A stretch of DNA of 64,000 nucleotides from positions 1,045,244 through 1,109,243 of the forward strand of contig NC_015681.1 in the NCBI RefSeq assembly GCF_000217795.1, given 5' to 3'. This document shows positions 55,289 to 64,000 of this stretch, piece after piece. The notes under the pieces are model-generated. The model saw only the letters and a program-made list of their open reading frames with translations. It was not told the DNA's origin and made no database searches. Numbering within the stretch: the first letter of the stretch is position 1; each line of letters opens with the position of its first letter. Made by a program: the position numbers and the translations under genes. Source of the DNA: Thermodesulfatator indicus DSM 15286 (GTDB lineage: Bacteria; Desulfobacterota; Thermodesulfobacteria; Thermodesulfobacteriales; Thermodesulfatatoraceae).

Positions 55289-56965
55289 CTAAGGGAGAGA
55301 CGTTAGTTTTATAGAGTGGACATATTCTTCTATCCCTTTGGCTATCCCTTCGGCAATGAGGTTCCAGTAAGTTGGGCTTTTTAGACGGGCCCTTTCATAG
55401 CGATTACTGATAAAGCCTATTTCTACCAGTACCGCAGGCATTCTGGTACCAATAAGGACTATAAAAGGTGCGGTTCTCACTCCGCGATTTTTTACATAAC
55501 GATATCGTTTTCTAACTCCGCCTACCATATTTTTCTGAACTGCTTGGGCCAAACGCCTGGATTCTTCTAGTTTGGTGTTAAGCAAAATGTTTTTTAGAAG
55601 ATCCTGCAATTCGCTTAAAGAATGCGAAGAGGCAGCGTTTTCAAGGGCTGCGGTACGCATGGCTTCTTCGTCACTGGCAAAGTTGAGGTAGTATGTTTCA
55701 AGACCATAAGCCCTTCTGTTTGGAGAGCTATTCACATGGATTGATATGAAAAGATCAGCATTTTTAAGATTGGCTATAGCCGTACGTTCTTCTAACGGAA
55801 TAAATTTGTCTCGTGTTCGCGTTAAAACTACCTCACAACCCAGTCGAGACTTTAATTTTTGAGCCAAACGTTTTGAAACTTCTAAGGAAATATACTTCTC
55901 CTTCAAGCGCCCGTAACGACAGCCAGGGTCTTTTCCTCCATGGCCAGGATCAATTACAATGCGTCTAATTCCCAGCCCAAGCTGTTGAGCCAAAGAAAGA
56001 TCTCCATTTATAATCTTAGGTGTGGCAACTACTGTTTCTTTTTGGGGCTTTTTATTGTTATAAAGGTCTATTACCAGGCGAGCCGGTTCATTTAAGAAGA
56101 ATATGCGATAATCAGTAAGGCTGGTTAAGTCTAGCACGACCCTTACGGTATCTTTACGATATTGTCCAAAACGTATCTGTTTAAGGAAACTGTCTTTTAT
56201 GGGGATCTCAGGCTTGGTGTAAGGAGAAATCTTGGCTGGCTTAAGGTCCACATAAAGGCGAGGAGGTTTGCCGGCGTGAGCCTTAAGCACGTGGGCTTTA
56301 TATTTTACTGGTTTCGATAGGTCGAGCACCACCCGACTGTAATTTTCACCAGACCACTGCCGAATTTGTTTGACTGTACCTCCTACTTCTACCGCCAAAA
56401 GTTTATGGTGATTAGAGGTAGCTGGAGTTTTTGTTTGGTTATTAGTTGCCGTAGAAGTTTTTGGGGCGATTTTCTTGGGAGGGGAATGCTTTTTTCTTCT
56501 GTCCGTTAATTTTTTAGGTTTTTTCTTAAGAGAAAGGGCTTTTACAGGATCTTTTAGTTTTTTCTCATAAATAGAAATAGCCCTTTGTAAGGCTAGCTTG
56601 GCTTGTGGGCTTCGCGGATACTTTTCCCATATCAACCGATAATAACTTAGAGCACGCTTTAAGTCGTAAGTTTTCCCTGAATAACCATAAAGTTCTTCAT
56701 AAAGGCGACCGCAGCGATATAAAGCCCGAGGGGCTACAGCGCTTTCTGGATAACGCAAATAGATTTGGCGATAACGATTTATGATTTCTATCCAGTAACG
56801 GCGGTATTTTATCTTTCGCGAATGGGCAAAGCGGTTTAGTTCTTTCTCGGCTAGCTGAAAGGCTTTTTCGGCACTTGTGGCTTGTACACTATCAACAAAA
56901 AAACACTGGCTAAAAAACGCCAAAAACAAGAACAGAAAAGTTATTTTTTTGACAGGAACAAACAT
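55289..56965 (-). CDS. amiC: N-acetylmuramoyl-L-alanine amidase (AmiC-like)
   Basis: This is a 558-residue exported cell-wall hydrolase. It has a signal peptide, an N-terminal helical TPR-like region to about residue 140 and a Lys/Thr-rich linker. Two AMIN-like stretches follow (SRVVLDLSKPVKYKAH and VRVVLDLTSLTDYRI), then the zinc amidase domain (RIVIDPGHGGKDPG, ISIHVNSSP, VLVEIGFISN). It separates daughter cells at division. It overlaps the mutS stop by one base, an unusual pairing. Confidence 0.92.
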   Translation of the reverse strand: MFVPVKKITFLFLFLAFFSQCFFVDSVQATSAEKAFQLAEKELNRFAHSRKIKYRRYWIEIINRYRQIYLRYPESAVAPRALYRCGRLYEELYGYSGKTYDLKRALSYYRLIWEKYPRSPQAKLALQRAISIYEKKLKDPVKALSLKKKPKKLTDRRKKHSPPKKIAPKTSTATNNQTKTPATSNHHKLLAVEVGGTVKQIRQWSGENYSRVVLDLSKPVKYKAHVLKAHAGKPPRLYVDLKPAKISPYTKPEIPIKDSFLKQIRFGQYRKDTVRVVLDLTSLTDYRIFFLNEPARLVIDLYNNKKPQKETVVATPKIINGDLSLAQQLGLGIRRIVIDPGHGGKDPGCRYGRLKEKYISLEVSKRLAQKLKSRLGCEVVLTRTRDKFIPLEERTAIANLKNADLFISIHVNSSPNRRAYGLETYYLNFASDEEAMRTAALENAASSHSLSELQDLLKNILLNTKLEESRRLAQAVQKNMVGGVRKRYRYVKNRGVRTAPFIVLIGTRMPAVLVEIGFISNRYERARLKSPTYWNLIAEGIAKGIEEYVHSIKLTSLP

Positions 56966-59538
56966 TAATGCTTCTCCGCCAGTGCTTTGAGCTCATAGAG
57001 TTTTTGTAGAGCTTCAAGTGGGCTCAGGCGATCTGGATCTATTCCTAATATCTGGCGCTTTAAAATATCATCTGGTGAGAACAGGCTTTTTTGCCTTTTC
57101 TTTTCTTTTTTAGCTTTTAAAGGAGGAGAAGTTTTGTTTTCCAAAGATTTTAAAATATCTTTTGCTCTGGCAATTACTTCTTTTGGCAACCCTGCCAGGG
57201 CAGCCACTTGTACCCCATAGGACTCACTGGCTGGCCCAGGTAGTAGGCGATAAAGAAAAATTATTTGGTCTTCAAAGGTCTTAACCGCCACGTTGAAGTT
57301 CTTTATACCAGGATATTCTCCTGCAAGCTCTACTAGTTCGTGATAGTGAGTGGCAAAAAGCGTCATAATCTTTTTTTCATGCAAAAACTCTGCCACTGCC
57401 CACGCAATGGCCAGGCCATCATAAGTGCTGGTGCCTCGGCCGATTTCGTCAAGGATTACAAGGCTTCTTGAAGTGGCCTGATGTAAGATGTTAGCACATT
57501 CAGACATTTCCACCATAAAGGTGCTGCGTCCGCGAGAGAGCTGGTCAGAAGCCCCTATCCGTGAAAATATGCGGTCACAAAGCCCAATAGTAGCCTCTTC
57601 AGCGGGCACAAAAGAACCTACATGGGCAAGAAGGGTTATAAGGGCTGTCTGGCGCAAAATTGTTGATTTCCCGGCCATGTTAGGGCCAGTGATAACAAGA
57701 ACAACGTTTTCTTTGAGGTCCAGTTTTACACTATTGGGCACAAAAGAACCCGAAGGTAGAGCCTTTTCCACTACTGGATGGCGGCCTTCTCTGATTTGTA
57801 TCCCCGGTTCTTCGATAATTTTGGGACGAATGTAATTGTTGGTAACCGCCACTTCAGCTAGAGAAGCCAATACATCTAAAGTAGCTAGTGCTCTAGCGAG
57901 CTTTTTTAATTCTTGTGCCTTTTCGGCTACGTTTTTTCTTATCTCCAGGAAAAGCTCCTGTTCAAGTTCTTTTATACGTTCATCGGCCGAAAGAACTTTG
58001 GCTTCGAATTCTTTTAGCTCAGGGGTAATAAAGCGCTCTCCGCCCACCAGGGTTTGTTTGCGAATGTAATTATCTGGGACTTTTGATAAATGGCTTTTAG
58101 AGACTTCAATGTAGTAGCCGAATACGCGATTGTAGCCCACCTTAAGGTTGGGGATCCCTGTGCGAGCTCGTTCTCGGGTTTCCAGTTCAGCCAGAAAAGA
58201 AAGGGCATCGTCTTTTAAACGGCGTAGTTCGTCGAGTTCTTCGTGAACACCGTCTTTGATGACGCCCCCTTCTTTGAAATTAACTGGGGCCTCTTCGCGA
58301 ATAGTTTTTTCTAGGTTTTGGACTAAATCTCCTGGCACCAAAAGGTTTTCCTTAATGGCGTCGAGCAAAGGGGAAATTTTTTCTGGTAAAAGTTCTTTTA
58401 GCTGGGGAACCATTTTTAGGGAATCTTTTAGGGCCAATAAATCGCGGGGATTTGCCACCCCCATGGCAGCACGGCCAGTAAGTCTTTCCACATCAGCAAT
58501 GCGAGCCAGTAGTTCGCGTAAATTTTTGCGTTTAGAAGGTTCATCTACTAAATAAGCTACTGCCTCAAGGCGTGCTTCTATTGACTCTAGATTTCTTAGG
58601 GGATAAAGAAGCCATTCTTTAAGGAGCCTGCCGCCCATCGGAGTGAGGGTCTTATCAAGTACCCAGAGAAGGCTTCCTTTAAGGCTACCATCAAGATTAT
58701 TGCGTAGTATTTCTAGATTTCTCTTGGTAGCTTCATCTATTATTAAAAACTGTGAAAGGTAATAAAATTTAGGGACGCCTAGATGACTTGAGACTTCCTT
58801 CTGAGTTTCTATTACGTAATCAAGAAGGGTTGCGGCTGCACAGAGAGCCGCAGGAGCTTGGCTAAGGCCAAAACCAGTGAGGTCTGCCACTTGATATCTT
58901 TCTTTGATTAGCTCTTCAGCCCTTTGTTTTGCATTAATAAAAACTCGATAGGAAATAAAAATATGCGGTATAAGTTCGCGAATTTTTCTTTCTAAAGCGC
59001 TATCTTTAAGGGTTTCTGGTAGTAGAATTTCTTTAGGCTCAAGGCGGAAAAGTTCGTTTAACATTTCTTCTTCGCTATGAATTTCGGTGACTTTAAAATC
59101 TCCGGTTGAGAGGTCTAGATGGGCCATTCCCCAAGCCTTTCCAGGGAAAAGGCTTACAAGAAAACGATTATCTTTAGAGGTGAGCGTCTCTTCGTCCAGA
59201 TTGAGCCCTGGAGTTACCACCCGGATAACTTCCCTTTTTACTATGCCTTTGGCCTGTTTGGGATCTTCCACCTGTTCACATATAGCTACCTTATAGCCAG
59301 CAGATACCAGGCGGTTTATGTAATGGGCGGCGTTTGCCGCCGGCACTCCACACATAGGGACCTTTTCTTTTGTGCCTTTGTCTCGCGACGTAAGGGCAAT
59401 ATCAAGGATGCGAGAAGCTAGCTCTGCATCTTCAAAAAACATTTCGTAAAAATCACCCAGACGGAAAAAAAGGATGGCATCTGGGTACTTTTCTTTAATC
59501 TCGAGATACTGACGAAACATAGGGGTAATGTGTACCAT
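56965..59538 (-). CDS. mutS: DNA mismatch repair protein MutS
   Basis: It recognises mismatches and starts repair. The mismatch-contacting motif is RLGDFYEMF. The ATPase has Walker A GPNMAGKSTILRQ, Walker B SLVILDEIGRGTSTYDG and the helix-turn-helix end EVIARAKDILKSLE. The C-terminal QKSLFS is a plausible sliding-clamp binding motif. Length 857 is normal. ATG at 59538 or at 59520 could be the start; neither has a strong ribosome site. Confidence 0.96.
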   Translation of the reverse strand: MVHITPMFRQYLEIKEKYPDAILFFRLGDFYEMFFEDAELASRILDIALTSRDKGTKEKVPMCGVPAANAAHYINRLVSAGYKVAICEQVEDPKQAKGIVKREVIRVVTPGLNLDEETLTSKDNRFLVSLFPGKAWGMAHLDLSTGDFKVTEIHSEEEMLNELFRLEPKEILLPETLKDSALERKIRELIPHIFISYRVFINAKQRAEELIKERYQVADLTGFGLSQAPAALCAAATLLDYVIETQKEVSSHLGVPKFYYLSQFLIIDEATKRNLEILRNNLDGSLKGSLLWVLDKTLTPMGGRLLKEWLLYPLRNLESIEARLEAVAYLVDEPSKRKNLRELLARIADVERLTGRAAMGVANPRDLLALKDSLKMVPQLKELLPEKISPLLDAIKENLLVPGDLVQNLEKTIREEAPVNFKEGGVIKDGVHEELDELRRLKDDALSFLAELETRERARTGIPNLKVGYNRVFGYYIEVSKSHLSKVPDNYIRKQTLVGGERFITPELKEFEAKVLSADERIKELEQELFLEIRKNVAEKAQELKKLARALATLDVLASLAEVAVTNNYIRPKIIEEPGIQIREGRHPVVEKALPSGSFVPNSVKLDLKENVVLVITGPNMAGKSTILRQTALITLLAHVGSFVPAEEATIGLCDRIFSRIGASDQLSRGRSTFMVEMSECANILHQATSRSLVILDEIGRGTSTYDGLAIAWAVAEFLHEKKIMTLFATHYHELVELAGEYPGIKNFNVAVKTFEDQIIFLYRLLPGPASESYGVQVAALAGLPKEVIARAKDILKSLENKTSPPLKAKKEKKRQKSLFSPDDILKRQILGIDPDRLSPLEALQKLYELKALAEKH

Positions 59539-59580
59539 AGGCCTAATTCTAAACTATAGACCAAGAATTTAAACAGGTCT

Positions 59581-59733
59581 TTAAGGGGCAGGAATTTCCT
59601 GGCTAACCGTTAAATCAAACATCTGGAAGACAAAGATTACTTCGTAGACCCTGAGGGCCTCTTCGTAAGATAACGTGGTCACCGTGGCGATATCAACCAA
59701 AATATTTCGGTTTCTAGGGTAAAATCCTTATAA
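59581..59733 (-). pseudogene. Coding remnant upstream of mutS
   Basis: A 50-codon open frame without ATG contains NRNILVDIATVTTLSYEEAL and ends SQEIPAP. The composition is convincingly protein-like, but I do not recognise it. A TTG could give 39 residues. An ATG in another frame at 59744 would join it only through a frameshift. The rest of the gap 59539-59850 holds the repeat copy at its end and nothing else I can name. Confidence 0.3.
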
Positions 59734-59792
59734 TTATGTTTCATGTAAGAATATTTCTACACCCATCACCACTCAACCGCGCCAATAACTAT

Positions 59793-59873
59793 CTACCATC
59801 GGCCATCTGCCATTTAGTCACTGCGAGCCCGTATGGGCGAAGCAGTCTCTTTAAGATATTTTGCAAAGGTCTC
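59793..59873. repeat. Dispersed hairpin element, right half
   Basis: The ACTGC...GCCC-GTAT-GGGC...GCAGT hairpin and a perfect right end ATTTTGCAAAGGTCTC are present. As in the copy at the window start, it is preceded by CCATCGGCCA-like words. The last 23 bases code for the end of the uracil-DNA glycosylase. Confidence 0.8.
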
Positions 59874-60534
59874 CATAAAGTTTTTTAAGGAGTTTCAAAT
59901 CTTCAAAAGCTGCACTTTTTTGGCTATTATTGCGTAATAAATAAGCAGGGTGATAAGTGACTAGTACTTTGATGTCGTCAAGCTTGTGGATTTTTCCCCT
60001 AAGAGAACCGAGATCGCTAGTGGTGGCCAGAACTGTTTGGGCAGCCACACGGCCAAGTGTACAAATAATGGCAGGGCGAATCAGCTTGATTTGCTTGGTA
60101 AGGTAAGGCAGGCAGGCTTCAATTTCATCAGGTTGCGGGGTCCGATTACCTGGTGGACGGCACTTGACCACGTTGGTTATATAGACTTCGCTTCGGTTAA
60201 TCCCTACGGTGTTTAGCATTTGATCAAGAAGCTGCCCAGCCCGACCAACAAAGGGACGGCCTTCAAGGTCTTCGTCTTTTCCTGGAGCCTCGCCAATAAA
60301 CATGAGTCTGGCTGTCTCTGGGCCTTCTCCCAACACAATATTTTTGCGAGTTCGATGAAGCTTGCAACGCGTGCAATTTTTAATTTCCTCTTCTATCTCC
60401 GCTAGGCTTTTAGGAGGCGGAGTAAAATCAAGATCAAGAAAGCGTCTGATATTTTTTCTGGCTGGCAAGGTGTTCACTCCTATTCTCTTTAAAAATTCCA
60501 GGTATCGCAAAAGATCTTCCCAGACATCTACCAT
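59851..60534 (-). CDS. udg: Uracil-DNA glycosylase, family 4
   Basis: It removes uracil from DNA; this 4Fe-4S type is typical of thermophiles and some anaerobes. The 227-residue protein has cluster cysteines in NCTRCKLHRTR and further on in VVKCRPPGNR and PAIICTLGRVA. The active-site motifs are GEAPGKDEDLEGRPFVG and TYHPAYLLRN. The last residues GDLCKIS and the stop codon are encoded by the end of a dispersed element, so the native C-terminus has been replaced or trimmed. Confidence 0.94.
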   Translation of the reverse strand: MVDVWEDLLRYLEFLKRIGVNTLPARKNIRRFLDLDFTPPPKSLAEIEEEIKNCTRCKLHRTRKNIVLGEGPETARLMFIGEAPGKDEDLEGRPFVGRAGQLLDQMLNTVGINRSEVYITNVVKCRPPGNRTPQPDEIEACLPYLTKQIKLIRPAIICTLGRVAAQTVLATTSDLGSLRGKIHKLDDIKVLVTYHPAYLLRNNSQKSAAFEDLKLLKKLYGDLCKIS

Positions 60535-60584
60535 GACTTTTTCATACTCTTTAGATACTTTTTAGGCAAGAAGCTAAAAGAGTC

Positions 60585-62183
60585 TTATTTTTTATGGGAA
60601 GCAGTTTTTGGGGGACGCCCTCGCCTTAGAGGAATCTTTTCTTCAAGCCCCAGACATTGGATTCGATAACGAAGCTGTCTAAAAGTTAATCCCAGTTCTT
60701 TGGCTGCTCGGGCTACTATAAAATTGTGTCGTTTTAAGACCTCAATTATTTCTTCTTCACTTAATTCTTGCGGAGGAATATCTAAATTTAAAGAAGGTTT
60801 TTCTTCTGGCAAAACCTTTTTAAGCAGAGAACTAATTAACGTTTCAGTTACCGTATCGCTATCACTGAGGATAAAAAGCCTTTCTAGGAAGTTTTCAAGC
60901 TCACGTACGTTACCAGGCCAATGATAGCGACTCATGAGTTCCATGGCTTTAGGAGTAAGGTGCAAATTACGGGCATATTCTTTTGATAGCCGTCGCAAAA
61001 TAAAATTTATTAGGAAGGGTAGGTCCTCTAAACGCTCTCTTAAAGGAGGAATATAAATGGGGAACACGTTTAACCTGAAGTAAAGGTCCTCGCGAAATTT
61101 CCCTTCTCTTACTAATCTTTCGAGGTCGCGGTTAGTAGCGGCAATAATCCTCACATCAACTCTTCTGGTCTTAGTGCTGCCCAAACGTTCAAATTCCCTT
61201 TCCTGAATAAATCTTAAAAGTTTCCCCTGAAGTTCAAAAGATAACTCGGAAATTTCGTCAAGAAAGACCGTTCCTTCGTGAGCCTCCTCTAACAAACCGG
61301 GTTTACTTCTAATCGCTCCGGTAAAAGCCCCTTTTTCGTACCCAAAGAGTTCGGCTTCAAGGAGATTTTCCGGTAAAGAAGCACAGTTTATTTTGACAAA
61401 TGGCTTTTCTGCTCTGGGAGAAAGGTCATGAATTAGACGGGCAGTTAAAGTTTTGCCTGTCCCCGATTCCCCTTGTAACAAAACCGTGGCTTTAGTAGGG
61501 GCCACCTGTTTTACCAAAGTAAGCACCCTTTGCATTTCAGGGCTTCGCGAACTGGCCATGAAATCGCTGAAACGCTTTTTGAGTTCCGTGCGCAGTAAAA
61601 GGTTTTCCTGTTTTAGGTGAATTTCTCTTTTTTCTACAGAACGACGCAACTGAACGAACTGAGCTACCAGGAGAGCTACTATTTCCAGAAAATTTATGTC
61701 TTCATGATAATCAATTCCATCTTCAAAAAGACGATCCACAGAAAGCACGCCAATAACTTTGTCTTCAAGCATGATGGGCACGGCCAAAAAGGAGATTTCT
61801 TCTCGTTCAAGTTTTCTGGCTCCGGTGCGGTTCAAAAAGAGAGGTTCTTGCTTGACATTTAAAACCACACAAGGTTCGCCAGTTAAAAATACCTGGCCGG
61901 TAATTCCTTCTCCTGGGGCATAGACTCCGCGGGCTTCTTCTTCTGGACTAAGGCCATAAGAGGCCCTAATAAATAAGCGGTCCGCCTCTTCATCGTAAAG
62001 GGTAATGGTGGCCCTTTTCATGCGAAGCTTTTCAGCGAGAACCTGGAGTATCTCTCTTAAAGCGTTGTCCAAATCAAGGGCCTTACCTATTATACGGCAG
62101 GCCTCGTGCAAGACTTCAAGCTTACGATGTTCTAACGATTTCTCGTCTATTTTGACTTTTTTGTTAAAACTATCTTTACGCAT
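60585..62183 (-). CDS. nifA: NifA-type sigma-54-dependent activator
   Basis: This 532-residue activator of nitrogen-fixation genes has a GAF sensor domain (about 25-175) and a sigma-54 AAA+ domain (about 205-440). The AAA+ domain shows [22 protein letters not shown] and [12 protein letters not shown]-terminal Fis-type helix-turn-helix follows ([20 protein letters not shown]) with a basic tail RRGRPPK. No cysteine cluster is obvious in the interdomain linker. It overlaps nifV by 8 bases and has no clear ribosome site, so it is coupled to nifV. The nearby nifH promoter is its likely target. Confidence 0.88.
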   Translation of the reverse strand: MRKDSFNKKVKIDEKSLEHRKLEVLHEACRIIGKALDLDNALREILQVLAEKLRMKRATITLYDEEADRLFIRASYGLSPEEEARGVYAPGEGITGQVFLTGEPCVVLNVKQEPLFLNRTGARKLEREEISFLAVPIMLEDKVIGVLSVDRLFEDGIDYHEDINFLEIVALLVAQFVQLRRSVEKREIHLKQENLLLRTELKKRFSDFMASSRSPEMQRVLTLVKQVAPTKATVLLQGESGTGKTLTARLIHDLSPRAEKPFVKINCASLPENLLEAELFGYEKGAFTGAIRSKPGLLEEAHEGTVFLDEISELSFELQGKLLRFIQEREFERLGSTKTRRVDVRIIAATNRDLERLVREGKFREDLYFRLNVFPIYIPPLRERLEDLPFLINFILRRLSKEYARNLHLTPKAMELMSRYHWPGNVRELENFLERLFILSDSDTVTETLISSLLKKVLPEEKPSLNLDIPPQELSEEEIIEVLKRHNFIVARAAKELGLTFRQLRYRIQCLGLEEKIPLRRGRPPKTASHKK

Positions 62184-63351
62184 TTGTCAGTTTTGTTGAA
62201 AAGTCTATTTTATCAACTTCTTCACTTTTGTTTTTTACGGCAAACTGTTCGTATATTTTTTTAATTTCTTCGTCGCTTAAAGGTCGGCCGTATTTTTGGG
62301 CAAGGCTACGAATCTTATTTAACAAAATTGGAAGATATTCCTCTGAAATAGTTAAGCCTAACTCCTTTAATTTTCCCTTTAAAGCTCCAAGGCCTGATTT
62401 TTCTCCCAAAACCAGTTTATGTGAAAGCCCAAGCACTTCTGGAGGAAAAGGCTCATAAAGCTTTTTCTTTTTGTAAAGGCCGTCTACGTGCAAACCAGTT
62501 TCACAAGTAAACAAATATCTTCCCAAAACGGGTTTAAAAGGAGAGATAGTTTCTCCGGCGTGCCAAGAAAGAAAGTGAGCCGCAAGGGGCAATAACTCAA
62601 GGCGGTAGTGCTTTTCCCCGCGGCGGAAATAAAGATAAGCAAGAACTTCTTCAAGAGGGGTAATACCTGCCCTTTCTCCCAACCCTAAAAGACTTACATC
62701 CACCCAGTCTGCTCCAGTTTCAAGGGCTGTTACGGCATTTCCTGTAGCCAGACCCAGATCATTATGAAAATGAAAGGATAGCTCTAGGTTCGGAAAACGT
62801 TTTTTGAACTCTTCAACGAGTTTTATAACTTTTAAAGGTTGCCAAAAACTAAGGGTGTCCGAAAGACGCAAGCGTCTAACTCCTGCAGCTGAAGCTTCTT
62901 CGGCAATTTGATAAAGAAAGCTTGGGGAGGTGCGACTAGCGTCTTCTAGCCCCAAAGATATATAGGAAAAGTATTGAGTAGCTTCCTCTACTAACTTTCT
63001 TATTCTTTTAAGCAGTTCTTCAGAAGTAATTTTGAGCTTGTATTTAATGTGAAGCTTAGAAGCCGGAGCACTTAAATTTATTCTTGTTAGTCCCGGAAAT
63101 AAAGTGTGAGCCAATTCCAAATCTTTTTCATTTAAGCGACACCAAAAACTAAATTTATCTTCTACTTTTTCTTTTCTAATAGCCCGCCAAATATATTCTA
63201 AATCTTTGTCTTTACGGACTATACCCAGTTCTATTTCTTCTATACCAATATCATAAAGTAAAAGCGCCAGGCGTAACTTCACTTCGGGCTTAAGATATAC
63301 TCCGAAGCGCTGCGCTCCTTCTCTTAATGTAGCATCCAGCAATTTCATCAT
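62176..63351 (-). CDS. nifV: Homocitrate synthase
   Basis: It makes homocitrate for the nitrogenase iron-molybdenum cofactor. The 391-residue DRE-TIM enzyme starts [13 protein letters not shown] and has the metal ligands in [15 protein letters not shown]. The family motif is [18 protein letters not shown]. Isopropylmalate synthase is excluded by the length and the nif context. Two ATGs (63351 and 63348) are equivalent. The upstream bases have no ribosome site, so initiation may be weak or leaderless. Confidence 0.9.
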   Translation of the reverse strand: MMKLLDATLREGAQRFGVYLKPEVKLRLALLLYDIGIEEIELGIVRKDKDLEYIWRAIRKEKVEDKFSFWCRLNEKDLELAHTLFPGLTRINLSAPASKLHIKYKLKITSEELLKRIRKLVEEATQYFSYISLGLEDASRTSPSFLYQIAEEASAAGVRRLRLSDTLSFWQPLKVIKLVEEFKKRFPNLELSFHFHNDLGLATGNAVTALETGADWVDVSLLGLGERAGITPLEEVLAYLYFRRGEKHYRLELLPLAAHFLSWHAGETISPFKPVLGRYLFTCETGLHVDGLYKKKKLYEPFPPEVLGLSHKLVLGEKSGLGALKGKLKELGLTISEEYLPILLNKIRSLAQKYGRPLSDEEIKKIYEQFAVKNKSEEVDKIDFSTKLTNA

Positions 63352-63538
63352 GTTTTTAATTTATAGCAAAATCCATTCCAACTTTTGCTGTTATTTTTAT
63401 ACGAAACACATAGAAAAACCAAAAACTACAAAAACTTACAAAATGTTTTCTTTCAAAAAACTTACAATCAATTTATTGTCACTTTCCTAAAAACTACTTC
63501 TTTATCGGAAACCTTTTAAAAATAAAGAAAAGAAGTTT

Positions 63539-63554
63539 TGGCACACCCTTTGCT
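63539..63554 (+). promoter_or_regulatory. Sigma-54 promoter of nifH
   Basis: TGGCAC, five bases (ACCCT) and TTGCT match the -24/-12 consensus exactly. A TTTGATCAAA palindrome (63561-63570) lies at or just past the predicted start of transcription. The 253-base divergent gap with nifV has several AAACT(T)ACAA words but no TGT-N10-ACA activator site that I can find. Confidence 0.92.
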
Positions 63555-63574
63555 CTCAAGTTTGATCAAAATAA

Positions 63575-64000
<426 letters not shown>

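Noticed and set aside
61455-61463. GCCTGTCCC in nifA as a dispersed word
   Set aside because: These bases encode the Walker A residues GTGK, so the match is explained by coding.
63352-63538. Canonical NifA activator site (TGT-N10-ACA) before nifH
   Set aside because: Every TGT in the gap was checked by eye; none has ACA at the right distance.

Overview
The window reads as chromosome of an anaerobic, Gram-negative, probably thermophilic bacterium. Outer-envelope genes (kdsB, an AsmA-like protein, a DegP protease, a heptose-type adenylyltransferase domain, a PEP-CTERM protein) point to a diderm. Futalosine-route menaquinone genes (mqnC, an mqnX-like deaminase, an mqnL-like UbiD), a hybrid-cluster protein, a hydrogenase-like sensor and nif genes point to an anaerobe with nitrogen fixation. 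Lys/Glu-rich proteins, a family 4 uracil-DNA glycosylase and short intergenic distances suggest a thermophile. Together these are most like the Thermodesulfobacteriota (a Thermodesulfatator-like lineage). That placement is inference from gene content; there is no rRNA here.

Layout. 1-9 kb: argD-ferritin-pyrB-pyrC on the minus strand, divergent from a cold-shock gene; kdsB; cupin-hisI-hisG; a TPR lipoprotein; DUF2905-queH. 9-13 kb: dnaN-gyrB, a small Cys-rich protein and tRNA-Arg(UCG), with an AT-rich segment before dnaN that could be an origin. 13-19 kb: repeats, a PEP-CTERM protein, a nickel ECF transporter operon (nikKMLQO) behind a NikR-like operator, and a Cys-cluster protein. 19-26 kb: rsfS-gpmI, a polyferredoxin-like membrane protein, queF, AsmA, and a metal exporter fused to a NifX-like domain. 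26-32 kb: hcp behind an FNR-type box, then (reading minus) comF, a nitrilase::HldE-C fusion, a radical SAM protein and a HAD phosphatase. 32-37.4 kb: a compact minus-strand envelope/stress operon ppiC-yprB-diadenylate cyclase-HPF::sigma fusion-degP. 37.5-48.7 kb: plus-strand housekeeping (rex, obg, proB, mqnC, mqnX-like, phospholipase C-like, PfkB kinase, tldD, purF, ubiD/mqnL). 48.8-60.5 kb: minus-strand [FeFe]-hydrogenase-like chemotaxis sensor, folC, acetate-type symporter with a Usp::DUF485 partner, amidase, mutS, uracil-DNA glycosylase. 60.6-64 kb: nifV-nifA on minus, divergent from nifH, which has a perfect sigma-54 promoter and runs off the window end.

The non-coding part is dominated by a dispersed element of about 165-190 bp. 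It carries two hairpins, and several copies have recognisable terminal inverted repeats (GAGACCTTTGCAAAAT and its complement). Copies sit just 3' of genes and in two cases supply the stop codon. There are also an IS110 transposase scrap and two other decayed coding scraps. No CRISPR array, prophage or intact insertion sequence was seen.

The most unusual items are the HPF::sigma-factor fusion in an operon with a cyclic-di-AMP synthase and DegP, the soluble [FeFe]-hydrogenase-like methyl-accepting sensor, the nitrilase::adenylyltransferase fusion, and the element family that trims gene ends.
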